Assembly (NCBI GenBank): GCA_013203855.1
Contig: JABMPG010000837.1
Span: forward strand, 1-5,006
Length of the DNA: 5,006 nt
From: a bacterium
GTDB taxonomy: Bacteria > Sumerlaeota > Sumerlaeia > UBA8349
Direction: 5' to 3'
Shown: piece by piece, positions 1-5,006 of the stretch
How positions within the stretch are numbered: the stretch's first letter is position 1
Layout of the letters: the number at the start of each line of letters is the position of its first letter
The notes under the pieces: generated by a model
Told to the model about the DNA's origin: nothing
Seen by the model: only the letters and a program-made list of their open reading frames with translations
The model's database searches: none
Position numbers and translations under genes: made by a program

Positions 1-74
1 ATGTGAAGGTCTTCAGAGAACACCTTATCGCCACAACCGTAGCAGGCACACAACAACGCCGCAAGGCCTTCTAA

Positions 75-99
75 GGGGCGACATTCCCTGACTCGCCCC
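75..99. repeat. GC-rich inverted repeat (hairpin) in the upstream intergenic region
   Basis: GGGGCGA at 75-81 pairs perfectly with TCGCCCC at 93-99, giving a 7-bp stem with an 11-nt loop. No T-tract follows on either strand, so it is not a canonical intrinsic terminator. It could be the end of an upstream transcript, an operator, or chance. It lies about 45 bp upstream of the candidate -35 box of the large gene. What is seen is only the inverted repeat; any role is inferred. Confidence 0.3.
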
Positions 100-143
100 C
101 ATACTGGCAGGGCTCGATCCGCGCGACATTTCCGCATTTTCCG

Positions 144-172
144 TTGATAACCCTCTCCCCTCCCTCCATACT
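144..172 (+). promoter_or_regulatory. Candidate sigma70-type promoter of the large secreted-protein gene
   Basis: A -35-like TTGATA (144-149, five of six matches to TTGACA) is separated by exactly 17 bp from a -10-like CATACT (167-172, four of six matches to TATAAT). Transcription would start near 179, leaving a leader of roughly 44 nt before the ATG at 223. The spacer is an unbroken C/T tract (151-167, its last base shared with the -10 box), which is unusual. No operator or riboswitch is recognisable in the short leader. The assignment rests on consensus matching and position only. Confidence 0.4.
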
Positions 173-210
173 GATTTGCGTTTCGAAATGAATGTGGAAA
201 GACACCCCCC

Positions 211-216
211 AAAGGA
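211..216 (+). promoter_or_regulatory. Ribosome binding site of the large gene
   Basis: AAAGGA lies six bases before the ATG at 223. It supports that start, which also places a well-formed signal peptide at the N-terminus. The upstream ATGs at 188 and 192 are out of frame. A run of six C (205-210) directly precedes the site. Confidence 0.65.
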
Positions 217-222
217 TCTGAA

Positions 223-3200
223 ATGTCTCGTCGTCTTCTCGCCTCGTGTGGAATCTGCTGGAGTCTCGCCTTGCTTCTCGCCGTAGCGCCGGGCCACGCC
301 CAGGATGCGGGCTCGACCGCCTCCTTCCAGCAGGGAGTTCACCCCTCGGAGAGTTACCGGCACGTCCTCGTCGAAATCCGGTCCGAAACGCCGGACAAGC
401 CTCGCTTCGACCCCCTCATGCGCGTCGGCGCATCATCCGCAAAGGGCGTGGGCGAGATGCGAACCGTCCTCGGATTTCCCCTCACCGGCATACCCGCCGA
501 TGCTACCATCGAACAAGTCCGCCTTGTTCTCACCTTCGAAAACACCATCGGCAAGGTGTCCGAAATCGCCCTTCACGAACTCCTGGCCGACACCCGCCTC
601 ATCTCCCGCTTCGTGACCTGGCTCGGTCAGGACGATGAAACGAATTGGAATACCCCCGGCGGCGATTTTGCCCCGGAACCCCTGGCAACCATCACCCACT
701 TCCCGGCCAAAAACGGCGCCAAAGTGGTTTTCGAATCCAGTCCCGCCTTCATCGACGTCGTCGAGAAGTCCGCCCGCGAGAACCGTCTCCTCAACCTGAT
801 CCTTCTCGCCTCGGGTGCCCAGTCGAAACGGGGCTATGCGCGGTTCCATTCCGACCGGGCTGAGAATGCCGAGATGCGTCCCCGGCTCGAGGTGACGTGG
901 TCCTCCCCGGCGTCTGAGATGAAGCAGTCCGCCACTCAGACAAAGAGCGCCGGAACGATCCTGATGATCCAAGCCAAGGATTTCCAGTTCCACGGGGACT
1001 GGCGCATTTTCGGCGATCGCGACGAGGGGGATATCCTGACTGCCACTCAGGCCAACTCCGACGCCATCACCGTCATTGATCTGCCTCAGGAGGCCTCCTA
1101 CCATATCTGGACTTTTTCCAAAGACTATGCCGACAGACAGGGCGCCCGCCGCTACCGCCTGATTGTCGATGGCCAGCCCGTTCCCGAGGAGTCAGGCGAC
1201 CATGGTGTGCTCGGGCCAGACCCGCGCTGGGGCTGGGAGTGGGAGAAGGTGGACGAACGGAACCTCGGGGCAGGGGAACACGTCATCGCCCTGCACGACA
1301 CCTCCAACTGGTATCCCCGCTGCGCCGCGATCCTTCTCACCTCCGAAGACTTCGATCCGAACGAGATCGACAAGGAGGGACTGAAGTCTTGCGCGGTTTT
1401 GCCGAAGGAAGTCGAGACCAACACTCTGCCCACCGGATTCCCCGAAGACCCCGAGCCGATCACCGGGCCGGTCCAGCGCCGGGAGCTGGCCCGGCTGGCT
1501 GGCGACCGGGTGCGGTTCCGCTTCTACGAGGTCACCGGCCCAAACGCCAAGCGGATCGTCCGTGCGACCGAGGTCAAATGGGACGAGAACTGGCAGGAAT
1601 TGCCCCTGCGCATGGAAGAGGAAGACCTCTTTCTTCTTCAGAGCGCCGAGGCCCCGGTCACGGTGGCGAATTTCTACCCGTCCTGGCCGAAAAGCACCGT
1701 GTCCCGCGTCGCCTTCGAGACGAGAGGCGAGAAGTACGAAGTCCCCTTGGACGTTCGCAATCCCTTCTACGCCGCCCCGGCCCAGGAACTGCGCGCCGTC
1801 GACGCCCGCAACCTGGGTCCCGACCGGGTCGAGGTGCACTACGTGACGGACTCCGGGACGGAATCTACCGGAACCTGGCGCATGGCCCCGGAGAACCAGC
1901 ATGCCCGTCTCTCCCTTGAATTTGTCCCCGAGAAGGACGGCTACGCCTCGCTCGGATTCGCTCCTTTTCAGTCCTGGACGAAGGACGAGGCCCAGTACGT
2001 CCTTCTGCCGCCCATGCACCAGTACCAGCGCGTGCCCGACAGCCCCCTCATGATCACCAGCACGGTCACGCCTCATCCCCTGGCCCTCGTCCAGGTCCGG
2101 CCCGAGGGCGTCCCGGGGCTGTTGTGCCTCGGTGTGGCGGCCGATCCGACGCGGATTCCGTTCGAGTGGCCGAGTCCCTTCAACGCGAAATACGGCTTCA
2201 GCATTCTGAACGGCGAAGGCCAGGTGCAGCCCTCCGTCTTCTATCCCATCCTCGGCCTGGAAGACTCCAGGACCACCGCCGGCCAGCCATTCGAGGTCTC
2301 GGTAAACCTGTTTGTGACCCCGGGCGACTGGAAAGAAAGTCTGGAATACTCGTCCACAAGAATCACCGAAACAAAGGACTATCGAAAGCCCTGGAATGCG
2401 TCGCTGACCGAGGCGACGCTGAACATTCTCGACCTGCTGCGGAACACCGAAGTGGCGGGATGGAACAGCCGCTATAAAGGTTTCTATTATGTGGAAGGCC
2501 CGGACAAAGTCGGACACAGTTCCCCCCTCACGATGATGTCGGTCGTCCGGCTCACGGGCGACGAGAACTTCTACGAGACCCGCGCTCTGCCCACGATCGA
2601 ATACACGCTGACGCGGGCCGAGAGCGCCTTTAACTGGTCCGGCGACAAACTCCGGCACCCCAAAGACGCCGAGGTCCAGGTCCCCAGCGCCGAATGGGGT
2701 GTCCTCTACTGGCAAGGTCTCTACGACCTGACGAGCCGTGCCAACCCCTGGATGCGCGACATCGCCTTCAAGCGCCTGGAGATGACCCGCCAGGGCGAGT
2801 CCCTGGGATGGGGCCGTCCCGCGTGGGCCGCCTGGATGGGTGCCTGGAAACTCGACGGCAAGGACGCCACCTTCCGCGAACTGGAAGAGCGCTGCCGCGA
2901 GTTCATCGACCAGGAAGTCTTCGGCGAAAAGACACGTTATCTGGAAATCCGACCCCACTACAACGTGATGTTCTATCCGGCCTGGTGGCAACTGCCGGAC
3001 ATGTACGAGCTGACGCGGGATCCGCTCTATCTGCGTGCGGCCGAGGAGGGCGGGTTCTACACGATCGCCGGCATGTGGTCCCAGCCACTCATCCCCCAAG
3101 GGGACATAACGATCCACCCCGGCGGGGAGTACGGCTCCTATGAGGACTACACCAGCATGCGCTGGCGCGGCCCCGAGAAATTCCGAATCGGCTACCCGCG

Positions 3201-4287
3201 CAAGCCGGGTGACAGCCCCGAACACCAGGTTCCGGCGTGGCAGGTCTCTCAGGTCGGCCGGGGATTCGAACAGCCCACGACGTATCTCAGCCCGGAGGGC
3301 TTCAAGAACACCTCCATCGTCCAGCAGGCCGCCCACCTCATGCGGCTCTATCGCCACACCAAGCGCGAGATCTTCCGCACCTATGCCCGAAACAACATCA
3401 TCGGCCGCTTTGCCAACTATCCCGGCTACTATATCTCGGGCTTCACGGACCTCTACATGCAGAAGGATTATCCCTACGTCGGGCCAGATATCACCGGCCT
3501 CTACTGCACCCATATCTCGGTCCACCTCGCCGCCACCATCGACTTCCTCGTGGCCGACGCCGAAACCCGCTCCGATGGGAAGATCAACTTCCCCTACGTC
3601 GTGCAGCGCGGCTATGCCCAGTTCGATAACCGCATCTACGGATCGGCACCCGGACGCCTCTACGACGACGAAGGCGCGTCGCTGCTTCTCGACCGCAAAC
3701 CCCTGACCATCCCGGATATCCGGGTCGACTACCTCACGGCCCGCAGCAAAGACCGCTTCTGGGTGGTCCTCATGAACCAGGTCCACGAAGACATTCAGGT
3801 CCCCATCGAGTTCGGCTCGATCCGCGACGACCTCGAATCCGGAAAACCCGCCCGGGTCTATCGCGGGACGGAAACCGCCGGCGAAATGACGTGGGGCGAG
3901 GGGAAGGTGGAGGTCGAGGTTCCGGCGGACGGTCTCGTGGCGCTGTCTTTTCCCGCCAACGCATGGCAAGCCTTCCCCACGATCGCGCCCCTCAGGGACG
4001 GCCATTTCCAGACAGACGTCGATGAAACCTGGGGCGAACTCCACGCCTTCCGGATCCGCTCCCCCTTCGGCAAGGACTCCCTCTACGTCATCCTGACCGG
4101 CAAGCCCGAAAGGGCCAAAATCCGCGTCTCCCTCGAAGGAAAGGACGCCCCCGTCGTCTGCGTGGATTTCCCCTACGAAGCCACCATCTATCCCTGGCCC
4201 ATGGACCAGGACATGAAAGGCACAGTGATCCTCAGCCTGGACGGAGAAGAGCAAGAATTCTCCTTCAGTTTGAAGGGGACGCGATAG
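223..4287 (+). CDS. Large secreted multidomain protein, DNRLRE/CBM96-like N-terminus, putative carbohydrate-active enzyme
   Basis: This 1354-residue protein is probably exported and may bind and process polysaccharide; the reaction is unknown. Residues 1-26 form a Sec signal peptide (MSRR, hydrophobic core 5-22, cleavage likely after G-H-A26). Residues about 30-226 resemble DNRLRE/CBM96 domains: strands rich in RLVL, the hallmark WNTPGGD at 142-148, and a closing RPRLEVTW. Residues about 245-376 form a second beta-sandwich ending in LHD (357-359) and RCAAILLT (366-373). Residues about 415-715 are beta-rich. Residues about 722-1112 are helical and full of W, Y and H (RPHYN at 910-914, YCTHISVH at 1094-1101), suggesting an (alpha/alpha) toroid as in many polysaccharide lyases. 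Residues about 1120-1352 look like C-terminal beta-sandwiches. There is no lipobox at the cleavage site, sorting signal or C-terminal membrane anchor. The reading frame is intact. It is apparently monocistronic, with its own promoter candidate. It could instead be non-catalytic. The CDS is near certain; the enzymatic role is inferred. Confidence 0.9.
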   Translation: MSRRLLASCGICWSLALLLAVAPGHAQDAGSTASFQQGVHPSESYRHVLVEIRSETPDKPRFDPLMRVGASSAKGVGEMRTVLGFPLTGIPADATIEQVRLVLTFENTIGKVSEIALHELLADTRLISRFVTWLGQDDETNWNTPGGDFAPEPLATITHFPAKNGAKVVFESSPAFIDVVEKSARENRLLNLILLASGAQSKRGYARFHSDRAENAEMRPRLEVTWSSPASEMKQSATQTKSAGTILMIQAKDFQFHGDWRIFGDRDEGDILTATQANSDAITVIDLPQEASYHIWTFSKDYADRQGARRYRLIVDGQPVPEESGDHGVLGPDPRWGWEWEKVDERNLGAGEHVIALHDTSNWYPRCAAILLTSEDFDPNEIDKEGLKSCAVLPKEVETNTLPTGFPEDPEPITGPVQRRELARLAGDRVRFRFYEVTGPNAKRIVRATEVKWDENWQELPLRMEEEDLFLLQSAEAPVTVANFYPSWPKSTVSRVAFETRGEKYEVPLDVRNPFYAAPAQELRAVDARNLGPDRVEVHYVTDSGTESTGTWRMAPENQHARLSLEFVPEKDGYASLGFAPFQSWTKDEAQYVLLPPMHQYQRVPDSPLMITSTVTPHPLALVQVRPEGVPGLLCLGVAADPTRIPFEWPSPFNAKYGFSILNGEGQVQPSVFYPILGLEDSRTTAGQPFEVSVNLFVTPGDWKESLEYSSTRITETKDYRKPWNASLTEATLNILDLLRNTEVAGWNSRYKGFYYVEGPDKVGHSSPLTMMSVVRLTGDENFYETRALPTIEYTLTRAESAFNWSGDKLRHPKDAEVQVPSAEWGVLYWQGLYDLTSRANPWMRDIAFKRLEMTRQGESLGWGRPAWAAWMGAWKLDGKDATFRELEERCREFIDQEVFGEKTRYLEIRPHYNVMFYPAWWQLPDMYELTRDPLYLRAAEEGGFYTIAGMWSQPLIPQGDITIHPGGEYGSYEDYTSMRWRGPEKFRIGYPRKPGDSPEHQVPAWQVSQVGRGFEQPTTYLSPEGFKNTSIVQQAAHLMRLYRHTKREIFRTYARNNIIGRFANYPGYYISGFTDLYMQKDYPYVGPDITGLYCTHISVHLAATIDFLVADAETRSDGKINFPYVVQRGYAQFDNRIYGSAPGRLYDDEGASLLLDRKPLTIPDIRVDYLTARSKDRFWVVLMNQVHEDIQVPIEFGSIRDDLESGKPARVYRGTETAGEMTWGEGKVEVEVPADGLVALSFPANAWQAFPTIAPLRDGHFQTDVDETWGELHAFRIRSPFGKDSLYVILTGKPERAKIRVSLEGKDAPVVCVDFPYEATIYPWPMDQDMKGTVILSLDGEEQEFSFSLKGTR

Positions 4288-4298
4288 AGGCGAAACGT

Positions 4299-4640
4299 CT
4301 AGCCTTTTCGGGGAGCCCGGTAGGTAAGCACGCGAACCGGCTCCACCGTAACCATGCCCTCTCCGATCACCTTATCGAGGAAGGGCAAAAATGCTTCGAT
4401 GCGTTCGGCATGGTCCACAATCTCGATGACCAGGGGAAGGTCCTCGGACAGGCGCAGGATCTTCGCCGTATGCATCCGGCTATGCGCGCCGAACCCTAGA
4501 ACCCCGCGCAGGACCGTCGCACCGGCCATGCCCCGCTGCCGGGCCTCGCGCACAATCACCTCGTGAAGCGGCCGCCCGTTGTGTTTGTCGTCCTCGCCGA
4601 TGAATATGCGCAGCAATTCTGCTTCCTGGGGCGCCTGCAT
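4299..4640 (-). CDS. DUF190 family protein, partner of the CrcB fluoride channel
   Basis: This 113-residue soluble protein matches the DUF190 family (Pfam PF02641) along its whole length. The family's characteristic stretches are all visible: LRIFIGEDDKHNGRPLHE near residues 10-27, GATVLRGVLGFGAHSR near 40-55, then HTAKILRLSEDLP and VIEIVD. The family has a PII-like ferredoxin fold and is often encoded beside crcB; its biochemical role is not settled, and a modulatory function in fluoride efflux is inferred from that linkage. The ATG at 4640 has an excellent AAAGGAG seven bases upstream. It lies 15 bp after the crcB stop, so it is the second gene of an operon. Its stop codon faces the large gene's stop, 11 bp away. 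The length is normal and no key residue appears lost. Confidence 0.93.
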   Translation of the reverse strand: MQAPQEAELLRIFIGEDDKHNGRPLHEVIVREARQRGMAGATVLRGVLGFGAHSRMHTAKILRLSEDLPLVIEIVDHAERIEAFLPFLDKVIGEGMVTVEPVRVLTYRAPRKG

Positions 4641-4647
4641 GGCGATT

Positions 4648-4654
4648 CTCCTTT
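4648..4654 (-). promoter_or_regulatory. Strong Shine-Dalgarno of the DUF190 gene inside the crcB-DUF190 gap
   Basis: Read on the - strand, AAAGGAG lies seven bases before the ATG at 4640 and begins immediately after the crcB stop codon (TAG, 4658-4656). This fixes the DUF190 start and supports translation from a shared mRNA. Confidence 0.75.
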
Positions 4655-4655
4655 G

Positions 4656-5006
4656 CTAGACCAGCCTTCCCAGCGCCAAGCCGAGAAAAATACAGACTAT
4701 TCCGATCAGGTTCTGCAGAGCCAGATTCCCCAGCGCGGAAACCCATTCCGCATCCTGCAGCCGGGCGGCCGTCTCAAAAGCAAATGTCGAAAAGGTCGTA
4801 AAAGACCCGAGAAACCCGATGAAGATGGCGGCCCGGACCTCGCCGCTGACCGAAAGCCGTTTTTCTGCCACAGCCCAGAGAAATCCAAACATCAGGCACC
4901 CCAGCAGGTTCACCGCGACCGTCCCCCAGGGAAAGGCGCTTGAAGCGCCGCGCTGAACCACACCCGCCAAACCGTAGCGCCCCCGGGCCCCCAAAGCCCC
5001 CCCCAC
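4656..5006 (-). CDS. crcB: CrcB/FluC fluoride channel, 5' end cut by the window edge
   Basis: This small inner-membrane protein exports fluoride; FluC channels work as dual-topology dimers. The 116 visible residues show the family landmarks in order: GGALGARGRY at the N-terminal edge (2-11), the pore-helix motif GTVAVNLLG (28-36) with the conserved Asn33, and GFLGSFTTFSTF (64-75), which holds the sodium-site threonines and the phenylalanines that line the fluoride path. A last hydrophobic helix (about 96-114) follows. Four membrane segments are expected. The family is usually about 120-130 residues and starts some 8-12 residues before GGALGA, so the GTG at the very edge is most likely an internal valine codon and the true start lies beyond 5006. 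A fluoride riboswitch, if present, would also lie outside. The gene is followed after 15 bp by the DUF190 gene in an apparent operon. Confidence 0.95.
   Translation of the reverse strand: MGGALGARGRYGLAGVVQRGASSAFPWGTVAVNLLGCLMFGFLWAVAEKRLSVSGEVRAAIFIGFLGSFTTFSTFAFETAARLQDAEWVSALGNLALQNLIGIVCIFLGLALGRLV

Noticed and set aside
21..30. Ten-base match between 21-30 and the region near 4369-4378 (CACCTTATCG)
   Set aside because: A shared 10-mer is expected by chance several times in 5 kb, and the flanks do not match. It is not a repeat or attachment site.
238..249. LASC lipobox-like motif at residues 6-9 of the large protein
   Set aside because: It lies too close to the N-terminus, before the hydrophobic core (which runs to about residue 22). 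A normal signal peptidase I site after G-H-A26 explains the signal better, so a lipoprotein is unlikely.
25..363. A 112-codon open frame on the - strand over the upstream region
   Set aside because: It overlaps the promoter, ribosome binding site and signal-peptide region of the large gene, and its product is low-complexity, Arg- and Gly-rich sequence with no family resemblance.
1192..4254. A 1020-codon open frame on the - strand, antisense to the large gene (with a second one at 433-1104)
   Set aside because: Both are codon-aligned with the sense gene, so antisense stops arise only where the sense strand uses TTA, CTA or TCA. This GC-rich gene almost never uses those codons; both frames end at sense TCA serine codons (Ser324 and Ser71). 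The antisense proteins have no recognisable domains, whereas the sense protein has a signal peptide, ribosome binding site and domain motifs.
4291..4310. CGAAA...TTTCG inverted repeat across the convergent gap, as a possible bidirectional terminator
   Set aside because: The stem is only 5 bp and AT-containing, with a 10-nt loop and no following T-tract. It is too weak to call.
4997..5004. Run of eight C at the window edge, as a possible frameshift in crcB
   Set aside because: The frame reads straight through into the expected conserved Gly-Gly-Ala-Leu-Gly of CrcB, so no frameshift is evident. The missing start is explained by the window boundary.

Overview
This GC-rich window holds one very large secreted protein gene on the + strand (223-4287) and two genes on the - strand (4299-5006) that meet it tail to tail. 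The two small genes form a fluoride-resistance-type pair: the crcB/fluC fluoride channel, whose 5' end is cut by the window edge, and a downstream DUF190 protein. The GC-rich codon use, the signal peptide and the CAZyme-like multidomain architecture suggest a free-living, polysaccharide-using Gram-negative bacterium. Planctomycetes, Verrucomicrobia, Lentisphaerae or Hydrogenedentes-type lineages would fit. This is an inference from protein style only; no rRNA or phylogenetic marker is present.

Layout: positions 1-222 are non-coding. They contain a perfect 7-bp GC-rich inverted repeat (75-99), a good sigma70-like promoter candidate (144-172) with a pure pyrimidine tract in its spacer, and a ribosome binding site (211-216). 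The 1354-residue protein follows. It has a Sec signal peptide, a DNRLRE/CBM96-like beta domain, a second beta-sandwich resembling the accessory domain attached to many FAD-dependent oxidoreductases of environmental bacteria, a long beta-rich region, a helical, aromatic-rich region that looks like an (alpha/alpha) toroid, and C-terminal beta domains. I cannot assign the core to a named glycoside hydrolase or polysaccharide lyase family. It is the one item that could be undescribed.

On the - strand, crcB is read first. A 15-bp gap containing a strong Shine-Dalgarno leads into the DUF190 gene, so the two are almost certainly co-transcribed. Their shared job is probably fluoride efflux and its modulation, unrelated to the large secreted protein. 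Only 11 bp separate the two convergent stop codons, and no clear intrinsic terminator is visible there. I saw no tRNA, rRNA, CRISPR array, insertion sequence or phage gene.
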